DNA of 64,000 nucleotides, taken from positions 744,001 to 808,000 of the forward strand of contig NW_027475146.1 in NCBI RefSeq assembly GCF_051020985.1. The letters run 5' to 3'. The notes below the pieces were generated by a model. It did not search any database. It saw nothing but the letters and a program-made list of their open reading frames with translations, and was not told the DNA's origin. A program made the translations under genes and the position numbers. Positions within the stretch are counted from its first letter, which is position 1, and every line of letters starts with the position of its first letter. The stretch is from Nomia melanderi (Eukaryota > Arthropoda > Insecta > Hymenoptera > Halictidae). Shown one piece after another: positions 20,938 through 33,986 of the stretch.

Positions 20938-23900
20938 CCTCGGACGACCAGGGGCCGAGAAAACCACCGTCTCATGGGGCCGGACACTCAGGGTCAGGGA
21001 AAAATCCAGCATATATCTGGTGATATCTCGGGTGCTATTACAGATAGCGCAATAAATCAAAGTACATTGTCTGCAGGAAGCCCTGGCGCATGTTTCTGTG
21101 CAGCGGGAACGACCTCGGACCACCAGGGGCCGAGAAAACCACAGTCTCATGGGGCCGGACGCTCAGGGTCGTGGGAAAATCCAATATATATCTGGTTATA
21201 TCTCGGGTGCTATTAGAGATAGCGCAATAAACCAAAGTGAATTATCTGCAGGAGGCCCTGGCGCATAAATCTGTGCAGCGGGAACGACCTCGGACCACCA
21301 GGGGCCGAGAAAACCAGCGTCTCATGGGGCCGGACACTCAGGGTCAGGGAAAAATCCAATATATATCTGGTGATATCTCGGGTGCCATTAGAGACAGCGC
21401 AATAAATCAAAGTGCATTGTCTGTAGGAGGCCCTGGCGCATGAATCTGTGCAGCGGGAACGACCTCGGACCCCCATGGCCGAGAAAACCACAGTCTCATG
21501 GGGCCGGACACTCAGGGTCAGGGGAAAATCCAATATATATCTGGTGATATCTCGGGTGCTATTACAGATAGCGCAATAAATCAAAGTGCATTGTCTGTAG
21601 GAGGCCCTGTTGCATGAATCTGTGCAGCGGGAACGACCTCGGACCACCAGGGGCCGAGAAAACCACAGTCTCATGGGGCCGGACACTCAGGGTCGGGGGA
21701 AAATCCAATATATATCTGGTGATATCTCTGGTGCTGTTAGAGATAGCGCAATAAACCAAAGTGAATTATCTGCAGGAGGCCCTGTCGCATGAATCTGTGC
21801 AGCGGGAACGACCTCGGACCTCCAGGGGCCGAGAAAACCACCTTCTCATGGACCCGGAAACTCAGGGTCAGGGAAAAATCCAATATATATCTGGTGATAT
21901 CTCGGGTGCTATTGCAGATAGCGCAATAAATCAAAGTGCATTGTCTGTAGGAGGCCCTGGTGCATGAATATGTGCAGCGGGAACGACCTCGGACCACCAG
22001 GGGCCGAGAAAACCACAGTCTCATGGGGCCGGACACTCAGGGTCGGGGGAAAATCCAATATATATCTGGTTATATCTCGGGTGCTATTAGAGATAGCGCA
22101 ATAAACCAAAGTGAATTATCTGCAGGAGGCCCTGTTGCATAAATCTGTGCAGCGGGAACGACCTCGGACCACCAGGGGCCGACTAAACCACCCTCTCATC
22201 GGGCCGGACACTCAGGGTCAGGGAAAAATCCAATATATATCTGGTGATATCTCGGGTGCTATTACAGGTAGCGCAATAAATAAAAGTGCATTGTCTGTAG
22301 GATGCCCTGGCGCATGAATCTGTGCAGCGGGAACGACCTCGGACCACCAAGGGCCGAGAAAACCACAGTCCCATGGGGCCGGACACTCAGGGTCAGGGGC
22401 AAATCCAATATATATCTGGTGATATCTCGGGTGCTATTAGAGACAGCGCAATAAATCAAAGTGCATTGTCTGTAGGAAGCCCTGGCGCATGAATCTGTGC
22501 AGCGGGATCGACCTCGGACCACCAGGCGCCGAGAAAACCACAGTCTCATGGGGCCGGACACTCAGGGTCAGGGGAAAATTAAATATATATCTGGTGATAT
22601 CTCAGGTGCTATTATAGATAGCCCAATAAACCAAAGTGAAATATCTGCAGGAGGCCCTGGCGCATGCATCTGTGCAGCGGGAACGACCTCGGACCACCAG
22701 GGGCCGAGAAAACCACCGTCTCATGGGGCCGGACACTCAGGGGCAGGGAAAAATCCAATATATATCTGGTGATATCTCGGGTGCTATTAGAGATAGTGCA
22801 ATAAACCAAAGTGATTTGTCTGTAGGAAGCCCTGGCGCATGAATCTGGCCAGCGGGAACGACCTCGCACCACCAGGGGCCGAGAAAACCACCTTCTCATG
22901 GAGTCGGGCGCTCAGGGTCAGGGAAAAATCCAATATATATCTGGTGATATCTCGAGTGCTATTAGAGATAGCGCAATAAACCAAAGTGAATTATCGGCCG
23001 GAGGCCCTGGCGCATGAATCTGTGCAGCGGGAACGACCTCGCACCACCAGGGGCCGAGAAAACCAGCGTCTCATGGGGCCGGACACTCAGGGTCAGGGAA
23101 AAATCCAATATATATCTGGTGATATCTCGGGTGCTATTAGAGATAGCGCAATAAACCAAAGTGAATTATCTGCAGGAGGCCCTGGCGCATAAATCTGTGC
23201 AGCGGGAACGACCTCGGACCACCAGGGGCCGAGAAAACCACAGTCTCATGGGGCCGGACACTCAGGGTCAGGGAAAAATCCAATATATATCTGGTGATAT
23301 CTCGGGTGCTATAAGAGATAGCGCAATAAACGAAAGTGATTTGTCTGTAGGAAGCCCTGGCGCATGAATCTGGCCAGCGGGAACGACCTCGCACCACCAG
23401 GGGCCGAGAAAACCAGCGTCTCATGGGGCCGGACACTCAGGGTCAGGGGAAAATCCAATATATATCTGGTGATATCTCTGGTGCTGTTAGAGATAGGGCA
23501 ATAAACCAAAGTGAATTATCTGCAGGAGGTCCTGGCGCATGAATCTGTGCAGCGGGAACGACCTCGGACCACCAGGGGCCGAGAAAACCACCTTCTCATG
23601 GACCCGGAAACTCAGGGTCAGGGAAAAATCCAATATATATCTGGTGATATCTCGGGTGCTATAAGAGATAGCGCAATAAATCAAAGTGCATTGTCTGTAG
23701 GAGGCCCTGGCGCATGAATCAGTGCAGCGGGAACGACCTCGGACCCCCAGGGGCCAAGACAACCACCGTCTCATGGGGCCGGACACTCAGGGTCAGGGAA
23801 AAATCCAATATATATCTGGCGATATCTCGGGTGCTATTACAGATAGCCCAATAAATCAAAGTGCATTGTCTGTAGGAGGCCCTGGGGCATGAATCTGTGC

Positions 23901-25136
23901 AGCGGGATCGACCTCGGACCACCAGGGGCCGAGAAAACCACAGTCTCATGGGGCTGGACACTCAGGGTCAGGGGAAAATCCAATATATATCTGGTGATAT
24001 CTTGGGTGCTATTAGAGATAGCGCAATAAACCAAAGAGAATTGTCTGTAGGAAGCCCTGGCGCATGAATCTGGCCAGCGGGAACGACCTCGGACCACCAG
24101 GGGCCGAGAAATCCACAGTCTCATGGGGCCGGACACTCAGGGTCAGGGGAAAATCCAATATATATCTGGTGGTACCTCGGGTGCTGTTAGAGATAGCGCA
24201 ATAAACCAAAGTGAATTATCTGCAGAAGGCCCTGGCGCATGCATCTGTGCAGCGGGAACGACCTAGGACCACCAGGGGCCGAGAAAACCACCGTCTCATG
24301 GGGCCGGACACTCAGGGTCAGGGAAAAATCCATTATATATCTGGTGATATCTCGGGTGCTATTAGAGATAGCGCAATAAAGCAAAGTGAATTGTCTGTAG
24401 AAAGCCCTGGCGCATGAATCTGGCCAGCGGGAGCGACCTCGCACCACCAGGGGCCGAGAAAACAACCGTCTCATTGGGCCGGACATTCAGGGTCAGGGGA
24501 AAATCCAATATATATCTGGTGATATCTCGGGTGCTATTAGAGATAGCGCAATAAATCAAAGTGCATTGCAGGTAGGAGGCTTTGGAGCATGAATCTGTGC
24601 AGCGGGATCGACCTCGGACCACCAGGGGCCGAGAAAACCACCGTCTCATTGGGCCGGACACTCAGGGTCAGGGAAAAATCCAATATATATCTGGTGATAT
24701 CTCGGGTGCAATTAGAGATAGCGAAATAAATCAAAGTGCATTGTCTGCAGGAGGCCCTGGCGCATGAATCTGTGCAGTGGGAACGACCTCGGACCACCAG
24801 GGGCCGAGAAAACCGCCGTCTCATGGGGCCGGGCACTCAGGGACAGGGAAAAATCCAATATATATCTGGTGATATCTCGGGTGCTATTAGAGATAGCGCA
24901 ATAAAACAAAGTGAATTATCTGCAGGAGGCCCTGGCGCATGAATCTGTGCAGCGCGAACGACCTCGGACCACCAGGGGCCGAGAAAACTACCGTCTCATG
25001 GGGCCGGACACTCAGGGACAGGGAGAAATCCAATATATATCTGGTGATATCCCCGGAGCTATTAGAGATAGCGCAATAAACCAGAATGCATTGCCTGCAG
25101 GAGGCCCTAGCGCATGAATCTGTGCAGCGGGATCGA

Positions 25137-25311
25137 CCTCGGACCATCGGGGGTCGAGAAAACCACCGAAACATGGGGCCGGGCACTCAGGGTCAGGGAA
25201 AAATCCAATATATATCTGGTGATATCTCGGGTGCTATGAGAGATAGCGCAACAAACCAAAGTGCATTGTCTGCAAGAGGCCGAGGCGCATGAATCTGTGC
25301 AGCGGGAACGA
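25137..25311 (+). repeat. Type E monomer 1
   Basis: E state: ATCGGGGGTCGAG arm, CCGAAACATGG and CCGGGCACTCAGG in the core, with length unchanged. Copy at 29,335. Confidence 0.82.
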
Positions 25312-26185
25312 CCTCGTACCACCAGGGTCCGAGAAAACCACCGTCTCATAGGGTCGGACACTCAGGGTCAGGGAGAAATCGAATATATATCTGGTGGTAT
25401 CTCGGGTGCTATTATGGATAGCGCAATAAATCAAAGTGCATTGTCTGTAGGAGGCCCTGGCGCATGAATCTGTGCAGCGGGATCGACCTCGGACCACGAG
25501 GGATCGAGAAAACCATCGACACATGGGGCCGGACTGTCAGGGTCAGGGAAAACTCCAATATATATCTGGTGATATCTCGGGTGCTATTAGATATAGCGCA
25601 ATAAGTCAAAGTGCATTGTCTGTAGGAGAACCTGGCGCATGAATCTGTGCAGCGGGATCGACTTCGGACCACGAGGGACCGAGAAAAACAGCGACACATG
25701 GGGCCGGACTGTCAGGGTCAGGGGAAAATCCAATATATATCTGGTGATATCTCGGGTGCTATTAGAGAGAGCGCAATAAATCAAAGTGCATTGTCTGTAG
25801 GAGGCCCTGGCGCATGAATCTGTGCAGCGGGAACGACCTCGGACCACCATGGCCGAGAAAACCACAGTCTCATTGGGCCGGACGCTCAGGGTCAGAGGAA
25901 AATACAATATATATCTGGTGATATCTCGGGTGCTATAAGAGATAGCGCAATAAACCAAAGTGATTTGTCTGTAGGAAGCCCTGGCGCATGAATCTGGCCA
26001 GCGGGAACGACCTCGCATCACCAGGGGCCGAGAAAACCAGCGTCTCATGGGGCCGGACACTCAGGGTCAGGGAAAAATCCAATATATATCTGGTGATATC
26101 TCGGGTGCTATTGCAGATAGCGCAATAAATCAAAGTGCATTGTCTGTAGGAGGCCCTGGTGCATGAATATGTGCAGCGGGAACGA

Positions 26186-26360
26186 CCTGGGACCACCAGG
26201 GGTCGAGAAAACCACCGAAACATGGGGCCGGGCACTCAGGGTCAGGGAAAAATACAATATATATCTGGTGATATCTCCGGTGCTATTAGAGATAGCGCAA
26301 TAAAACAAAGTGAATTATCTGCAGTAGGCCCTGGCGCATGAATCTGTGCAGCGGGAAGGA
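26186..26360 (+). repeat. Type E monomer 2
   Basis: E core with CAGGGGTCGAG arm and a CCTGGGACC start; AATACAATATATATC follows. Confidence 0.8.
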
Positions 26361-26884
26361 CCTCGGACAACCAGGGGCCGAGAAAACCACCGTCTCATGG
26401 GGACGGACTGTCAGGGTCAGGGAAAAATCCAATATATATCTGGTGATGCCTCGGGTGCTATTAGAGATAGCGAAATAAATCAGAGTGCATTGTCTGCAGG
26501 AGGCCCTGGCGCATGAATCTGTGCTGCGGGAACGACCTCGGACCACCAGGGGCCGAGAAAACCACCGTCTCATGGGGCCGGACAGTCAGGGTCAGGGAAA
26601 AATCCAATATATATCTGGTGATATCTCGGGTGCTATTACAGATAGCGCAAAAACCAAAGTGAATTATCTGCAGGAGGCCCTGGCAAATGAATCTGTGCAG
26701 CGGGGACTACCTCGGATCACCAGGGGCCGAGACAACCAACGTCTCATGGGGCCGGACACTCAGGGTCAGGGAAAAATCCAATATATATCTGGTGATATCT
26801 TGGGTGCTATTAGAGATAGTGCAATAAACCAAAGTGAATTATCTGTAGGAGGCCTTGACGCATGAATCTATGCAGCGGGAATGA

Positions 26885-27059
26885 CCTCGGAACACCAGGG
26901 GCCGAGAAAATTTCTGATTTTCGGTATCCGTCACCCAAAGTCATGTAAAAATCCAGCATATATATGGAGCTTTCTCGGGTGCTATTACAGATAGCGCAAT
27001 AAATCAAAGTGCATTGACCGTAGGAGGCCCTGGCGCATGAATCTGGGCAGCGGGAACTA
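26885..27059 (+). repeat. Type C monomer 1 (B derivative)
   Basis: B-like core with TTTCTGATTTTCGGTATCCG and AAAGTCATG, followed by ATATATGGAGCTTTCTCGGG in place of ATATCTGGTGATATCTCGGG. The EcoRV site is lost. Paired with the unit at 30,384. Confidence 0.88.
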
Positions 27060-27234
27060 CCTCGGACCACCAGGGGCCGAGAAAACCACCGTCTCATGGG
27101 GCCGGACACTCAGGGTCAGGGAAAAATCCAATATATATCTGGTGATATCTTGGGTGCTATTAGAGATAGCGCAATAAACCAAACTGAATTATCTGCAGGA
27201 GGCTCTGGCGCATGAATCTGTGCAGCGGGAACGA

Positions 27235-27409
27235 CCTCGGACCACCAGGGGCCGAGAAAATTACAGATATTCGGAATCCGTCACCCAAGGTCATGTAAAA
27301 GTCCAGCATATATATGGTGCTTTCTCGGGTGCTATTAGGGATAGCGCAATAAATCAAAGTGAATTATCTGTAGGAGGCCTTGACGCATGAATCTATGCAG
27401 CGGGATCGA
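27235..27409 (+). repeat. Type B monomer 18
   Basis: Ordinary B core, then AAAAGTCCAGCATATATATGG and GCTTTCTCGGG, linking it to the C and D downstream half. Confidence 0.88.
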
Positions 27410-27584
27410 CCTCGCACCACCAGGGGCCGAGAAAACCAGCGTCTCATGGGGCCGGACACTCAGGGTCAGGGAAAAATCCAATATATATCTGGTGATATCT
27501 CGGGTGCTATTGCAGATAGCGCAATAAATCAAAGTGCATTGTCTGTAGGAGGCCCTGGTGCATGAATGTGTGCAGCGGGAACGA

Positions 27585-27759
27585 CCTCGGACCACCAGGG
27601 GTCGAGATAACCACCGAAACATGGGGCCGGGCACTCAGGGTCAGGGAAAAATACAATATATATCTGGTGATATCTCCGGTGCTATTAGAGATAGCGCAAT
27701 AAAACAAAGTGAATTATCTGCAGGAGGCCCTGGAGCATGAATCTGTGCAGCGGGAAGGA
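27585..27759 (+). repeat. Type E monomer 3
   Basis: E core with GTCGAGATAACCACC; otherwise like 26,186. Confidence 0.8.
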
Positions 27760-29334
27760 CCTCGGACAACCAGGGGCCGAGAAAATCACCGTCTCATGGG
27801 GACGGACTGTCAGGGTCAGGGAAAAATCCAATATATATCTGGTGATATCTCGGGTGCTATTAGAGATAGCGCAATAAATCAAAGTGCATTGTCTGTAGGA
27901 GGCCCTGGCGCATGAATCTGTGCAGCGGGAACGACCTCGGACCCCCAGGGGCCAAGACAACCACCGTCTCATGGGGCCGGACACTCAGGGTCAGGGAAAA
28001 ATCCAATATATATCTAGCGATATCTCGGGTGCTATTACAGACAGCCCAATAAATCAAAGTGCATTGTCTGTAGGAGGCCCTGGGGCATGAATCTGTGCAG
28101 CGGGATCGACCTCGGACCACCAGGGGCCGAGAAAACCACAGTCTCATGGGGCTGGACACTCAGGGTCAGGGGAAAATCCAATATATATCTGGTGATATAT
28201 TGGGTGCTATTAGAGATAGCGCAATAAACCAAAGAGAATTGTCTGTAGGAAGCCCTGGCGCATGAATCTGGCCAGCGGGAACGACCTCGGACCACCAGGG
28301 GCCGAGAAATCCACAGTCTCATGGGGCCGGACACTCAGGGTCAGGGGAAAATCCAATATATATCTGGTGGTACCTCGGGTGCTGTTAGAGATAGCGCAAT
28401 AAACCAAAGTGAATTATCTGCAGAAGGCCCTGGCGCATGCATCTGTGCAGCGGGAACGACCTAGGACCACCAGGGGCCGAGAAAACCACCGTCTCATGGG
28501 GCCGGACACTCAGGGTCAGGGAAAAATCCAATATATATCTGGTGATATCTCGGGTGCTATTAGAGATAGCGCAATAAAGCAAAGTGAATTGTCTGCAGAA
28601 AGCCCTGGCGCATGAATCTGGCCAGCGGGAGCGACCTCGCACCACCAGGGGCCGAGAAAACCACCGTCTCATTGGGCCGGACATTCAGGGTCAGGGGAAA
28701 ATCCAATATATATCTGGTGATATCTCGGGTGCTATTAGAGATAGCGCAATAAATCAAAGTGCATTGCAGGTAGGAGGCTTTGGAGCATGAATCTGTGCAG
28801 CGGGATCGACCTCGGACCACCAGGGGCCGAGAAAACCACCGTCTCATTGGGCCGGACACTCAGGGTCAGGGAAAAATCCAATATATATCTGGTGATATCT
28901 CGGGTGCAATTAGAGATAGCGAAATAAATCAAAGTGCATTGTCTGCAGGAGGCCCTGGCGCATGAATCTGTGCAGTGGGAACGACCTCGGACCACCAGGG
29001 GCCGAGAAAACCGCCGTCTCATGGGGCCGGGCACTCAGGGACAGGGAAAAATCCAATATATATCTGGTGATATCTCGGGTGCTATTAGAGATAGCGCAAT
29101 AAAACAAAGTGAATTAACTGCAGGAGGCCCTGGCGCATGAATCTGTGCAGCGCGAACGACCTCGGACCACCAGGGGCCGGGAAAACTACCGTCTCATGGT
29201 GCCGGACACTCAGGGTCAGGGAGAAATCCAATATATATCTGGTGATAGCCCCGGAGCTATTAGAGATAGCGCAATAAACCAAAATGCATTGCCTGCAGGA
29301 GGCCATAGCGCATGAATCTGTGCAGCGGGATCGA

Positions 29335-29509
29335 CCTCGGACCACCGGGGGTCGAGAAAACCACCGAAACATGGGGCCGGGCACTCAGGGTCAGGGAAAA
29401 ATCCAATATATATCTGGTGATATCTCGGGTGCTATTAGAGATAGCGCAATAAATCAAAGTGCATTGCAGGTAGGAGGCTTTGGCGCATGAATCTGTGCAG
29501 CGGGATCGA
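29335..29509 (+). repeat. Type E monomer 4
   Basis: ACCGGGGGTCGAG arm; copy of 25,137 in the 4,198-bp-offset block. Confidence 0.82.
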
Positions 29510-30383
29510 CCTCGGACCACCAGGGGCCGAGAAAACCACCGTCTCATGGGGCCGGACACTCAGGGTCAGGGAAAAATCCAATATATATCTGGTGATATCT
29601 CGGGTGCAATTAGAGATTGCGAAATAAATCAAAGTGCATTGTCTGCAGGAGGCCCTGGCGCATGAATCTGTGCAGTGGGAACGACATCGGACCACCAGGG
29701 GCCGAGAAAACCGCCGTCTCATGGGGCCGGGCACTCAGGGACAGGGAAAAATCCAATATATATCTGGTGATATCTCGGGTGCTATTAGAGATAGCGCAAT
29801 AAACTAAAGTGAATTATCTGTAGGAGGGCCTGGCTCATGAATCTGTGCAGCAGGAACGACCTCGGACCACCAGGGGCCGAGAAAACCGCAGTCTCATGGG
29901 GTCGGACACTCAGGGTCAAGGAAAAATCCAATATACATCTGGTGATCTCTCGGGTGCTATTACAGGTAGCGCAATAAATCAAAGTGCATTGTCTGTAGGA
30001 GGCACTGGCGCATGAATATGTTCAGCGGGATCGACCTCGGACCACGAGGGATCGAGAAAACCACCGTCTCATGGGGCCGGACTGTCAGAGTCAGGGAAAA
30101 ATCCAATATATATCTGGTGATATCTCGGGTGCTATTACAGATAGCGCAAAAACCAAAGTGAATTATCTGCAGGAGGCCCTGGCAAATGAATCTGTGCAGC
30201 GGGGACTACCTCGGATCACCAGGGGCCGAGACAACCAACGTCTCATGGGGCCGGAAACTCAGGGTCAGGGAAAAATCCAATATATATCTGGTGATATCTT
30301 GGGTGCTATTAGAGATAGTGCAATAAACCAAAGTGAATTATCTGTAGGAGGCCTTGACGCATGAATCTATGCAGCGGGAATGA

Positions 30384-30558
30384 CCTCGGAACACCAGGGG
30401 CCGAGAAAATTTCAGATTTTCGGTATCCGTCACCCAAAGTCATGTAAAAATCCAGCATATATATGGAGCTTTCTCGGGTGCTATTACAGATAGCGCAATA
30501 AATCAAAGTGCATTGTCTGTAGGATGCCCTGGCGCATGAATCTGGGCAGCGGGAACTA
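30384..30558 (+). repeat. Type C monomer 2
   Basis: Copy of the C unit at 26,885 in a block offset by 3,499 bp; TTTCAGATTTTCGG instead of TTTCTGATTTTCGG. Confidence 0.88.
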
Positions 30559-30733
30559 CCTCGGACCACCAGGGGCCGAGAAAACCACCGTCTCATGGGG
30601 CCGGACACTCAGGGTCAGGGAAAAATCCAATATATATCTGGTGATATCTTGGGTGCTATTAGAGATAGCGCAATAAACCAAAGTGAATTATCTGCAGGAG
30701 GCTCTGGCGCATGAATCTGTGCAGCGGGATCGA

Positions 30734-30908
30734 CCTCGGACCACCAGGGGCCGAGAAAATTACAGATATTCGGAATCCGTCACCCAAGGTCATGTAAAAG
30801 TCCAGCATATATATGGTGCTTTATCGGGTGCTATTACAGATAGCGCAATAAATCAAAGTGCATTGTCTGTTGGAGGCCCTGGCGCATGAATCTGTGCAGC
30901 GGGAACGA
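30734..30908 (+). repeat. Type B monomer 19
   Basis: Copy of the unit at 27,235 (offset 3,499 bp) with GCTTTATCGGG downstream and a TTGGAGGCCC tail. Confidence 0.88.
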
Positions 30909-31258
30909 CCTGGGACCACCAGGGGCCGAGAAAACCACCGTATCATGGGGCCGAACACTCAGGGTCGGGGATCAATCCAATATATATCTGGTGATATGTC
31001 GGGTGCTATTAGAGGTAGCGCAATAAACCAAAGTGAGTTTTCTGCAGGAGGCCCTGGCGCATGAGTCTGCGCAGCGGGATCGACCTCGGACCACTAGGGG
31101 CCAAGAAAACCACCGTCTCATGGGGCCGGACACTCAGGGCCAGGGAAAAATCCAATATGTTTCTGGTGATAACTCGGGTGCTATTAGAGAAAGCGCAATA
31201 AATCAAAGTTCATTGTCTGTACGAGGCACTGGCGAATGAATTTGTGCAGCAGGAACGA

Positions 31259-31433
31259 CCTAGGACCACCAGGGGCCGAGAAAATTACAGATATTCGGAA
31301 TCCGTCACCCAAGGTCATGTAAAAATCCAGCATATATCTGGTGATATCTCGGGTGCTATTACAGATAGCGAAATAAACCAAATTGCTTTGTCTGCGGGAG
31401 GCCCTGGCGCATGAATCTGTGCTGCGGCAACGA
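31259..31433 (+). repeat. Type B monomer 20
   Basis: B core with an ordinary downstream half (ATATCTGGTGATATC). CCTAGG replaces CCTCGG at m1-m6, breaking the left dyad arm. Confidence 0.88.
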
Positions 31434-31608
31434 CCTCGGACCACCAGGGGCCGAGAAAATCACCGTCTCATGGGGCCGGACTGTCGGGGTCAGGGAAAAA
31501 TCCAATAAATATCTGGTGATATCTCGGGTTCTATTACAGATAGCGCGATAAATCAAAGTGCACTGTCTGCAGGAGGCCCTGGCGCATGAATCTGTGAAGT
31601 AGGAAAGA

Positions 31609-31783
31609 CCTCGGCCCTCCAGGCGCCGAAAAACTTACAGATTTTCGGTGTCCGTCACCCAAAGTCATCTAAAAATCAAGCATATATATGGTGCTCTCTC
31701 GGGTGCTATTACAGATAGCGCAATAAATCAAAGTGAATTATCTGCAGGAGGCCCTGGCGCATGCACTTGTGCAGCGAGAACGA
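31609..31783 (+). repeat. Type D monomer 1 (B derivative)
   Basis: B-like core with CTTACAGATTTTCGGTGTCC, AAAGTCATCT and AATCAAGCATATATATGG, after a CGGCCCTCCAGGCGCCG arm. More diverged than B or C; copies at 34,585 and 37,386. Confidence 0.87.
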
Positions 31784-32483
31784 CCTCGGACCACCAGGGG
31801 CCGAGAAAACCACCGTCTCATGGGGCCGGACACTCAGGGTGAGGAAAAAATCCAATATATATCTGGTGATATCTCGGGTGCTATTACAGATAGCCCAACA
31901 AATCAAAGTGCATTGTCTGTAGGAGGCCCTGGCGCATGAATGTGACCAGCGGGAACGACCTGGGATCACCAGGGGCCGAGACAAGCACCGTCTCATGGAG
32001 TCGGGCGCTCAGGGTCAGGGAAAAATCCAATATATATCTGGTGATATCTCGGGTGCTATTAGGGATAGCGCAATAAATCAAAGTGAATTATCTGTAGGAG
32101 GCCTTGACGCATGAATCTATGCAGCGGGAATGACCTCGGAACACCAGGGGCCAAGAAAACCTCAGTCTCATTGGGCCGGACACTCAGGGTCAGGGGAAAA
32201 TCCAATATGTATCTGGTGATATCTCGGGTGCTATTACAGATAGCGCAATAAATCAAAGTGCATTGTCTGTAGGAGGCCCTGGCGCATGAATGTGGCCAGT
32301 GGGAACGACCTCGGACCACCAGGGGCCGAGAAAACCACCGTCTCATGGGGCCGGACACTCAGGGTCTGGGAAAAATCCAATATGTATCTGGTGATATCTC
32401 GGGTTCTATTAGAGATAGCGCAATAAATCAAAGTCCATTGTCTGTAGGAGGCACTGGCGAATGAATCTGTGCAGCAGGAACGA

Positions 32484-32658
32484 CCTCGGACCACCAGGGG
32501 CCAAGAAAATTACAGATATACGGAATCCGTCACCCAAGGTCATGTAAAAATCCAGCATATATATGGTGCTTTCTCGGGTTGTATTACAGATAGCGCAATA
32601 AATCAATGTGCATTGTCTGTAGGAGACCCTGGCGCATGAATCTGTGCAGCGGGAACGA
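32484..32658 (+). repeat. Type B monomer 21
   Basis: B core reading GATATACGGAATCC (TTCGG lost), with the GGTGCTTTCTCGGG downstream half. Confidence 0.88.
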
Positions 32659-33189
32659 CCTGGGACCACAAAGGGCCGAGAAAACCACAGTCTCATGGGG
32701 CCGGACACTCAGGGTCAGGGGAAAATCCAATATATATCTGGTGATATCTCGGGTGCTATTAGAGATAGCGCAATAAATCAAAGTGCATTGTCTGTAGGAG
32801 GCCCTGGCGCATGAATCAGTGCAGCGGGAACGACCTCGGACTACCAGGGGCCGAGAAAACCAGCGACTCATGGGGCCGGACACTCAGGGTCAGGGAAAAA
32901 TCCAATATATATCTGGTGATATCTCGGGTGCTATTAGAGACAGCGCAATAAATCAAAGTGCATTGTCTGTAGGAGGCCCTGGCGCATGAATCTGTGCAGC
33001 GGGAACGACCTCGGACCACCAGGGGCCGAGAAAACCACAGTCTCATGGGGCCGGACACTCAGCGTCAGGGGAAAATCCAATATATATCTGGTGATATCTT
33101 GGGTGCTATTAGAGATAGCGCAATAAACCAAAGTGAATTATCTGCAGGAGGCCCTGGCGCATGAATCTGTGCAGCGGGATCGACCTCGG

Positions 33190-33986
33190 AACCTCCAGGG
33201 GCCGAGAAAACCACCGTCTCATGGGGCCGGACACTCAGGGTCAGGGAAAAATCCAATATATATCTGGCGATATCTCGGGTGCTATTACAGATAGCGCAAT
33301 AAATTAAAGTGCATTGTCTGTAGGTGGCCCTGACGCATGAATCTGGGCAGCGGGAACGACCTCGGACCACCAGGGGCCGAGGAAACCACCGTCTCATTCG
33401 GCCGGAAACTCAGGGTCAGGGAAAAATCCAATATATATCTGGTGATATCTCGGGTGCTATTGCAGATAGCGCAATAAATCAAAGTGCATTGTCTGTAGGA
33501 GGCCCTGGCGCATGAATCTGTGCAGCGGGAACGACCTCGGACCACCAGGGGCCGAGAAAACCACAGTCTCATGGGGCCGGTCACTCAGGGTCGGGGGAAA
33601 ATCCAATATATATCTGGTGATATCTTGGGTGCTATTAGAGATAGCGCAATAAACCAAAGTGAATTATCTGCAGGAGGCCCTGGCGCATGAATCTGTTCAG
33701 CGGGATCGACCTTGGACCTCCAGGGGCCGAGAAAGCCACCGTCTCATGGGGCCGGACACTCAGGGTCAGGGAAAAATACAATATATATCTGGTGATATCT
33801 CGGGTGCTATTACAGATAGCGCAATAAATTAAAGTGCATTGTCTGTAGGTGGCCCTGACGCATGAATCTGGGCAGCGGGAACGACCTCGGACCACCAGGG
33901 GCCGAGGAAACCACCGTCTCATTCGGCCGGAAACTCAGGGTCAGGGAAAAATCCAATATATATCTGGTGATATCTCGGGTGCTATT
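33190..33986. repeat. 3-monomer (525 bp) tandem duplication: 33,190-33,461 and 33,715-33,986
   Basis: Rare states GGTGGCCCTGACGC, GCCGAGGAAACC and CATTCGGCCGGAAAC occur in both copies. Confidence 0.83.

Larger units (their letters stand above)
20938..26884. repeat. Array region III: no B monomers
   Basis: Roughly 34 monomers of class 1 and 2 without a single B, C or D core. Tails reading GAATCTGGCCAGCGG and cores reading CCTTCTCATGGACCCGG or CTTCTCATGGAGTCGG are typical. Single-base deletions give 174-bp units at 21,463-21,636, 25,837-26,010 and 26,536-26,709. The first two carry the related contractions CCCCCATGGCCGAG and CCACCATGGCCGAG. The second half (about 23.73-25.23 kb) recurs at 27.93-29.43 kb. 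Confidence 0.8.
23730..29428. repeat. 24-monomer (4,198 bp) duplication: 23,730-25,230 and 27,928-29,428
   Basis: About 1.5 kb recurs with rare states GGACCCCCAGGGGCC, GAGAAATCCACAG, GGTGGTACCTCGG, CTGCAGAAGGCCC, TGCAGGTAGGAGGCTTTGG and CCCCGGAGCTATT. The copies differ by scattered substitutions. Confidence 0.86.
26600..30839. repeat. 20-monomer (3,499 bp) duplication: 26,600-27,340 and 30,099-30,839
   Basis: About 0.74 kb with a C and a B monomer recurs. Both copies share the same 1-bp deletion (GCGCAAAAACC, at 26,648 and 30,147), which explains the offset being 1 bp short of 3,500. Confidence 0.85.
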
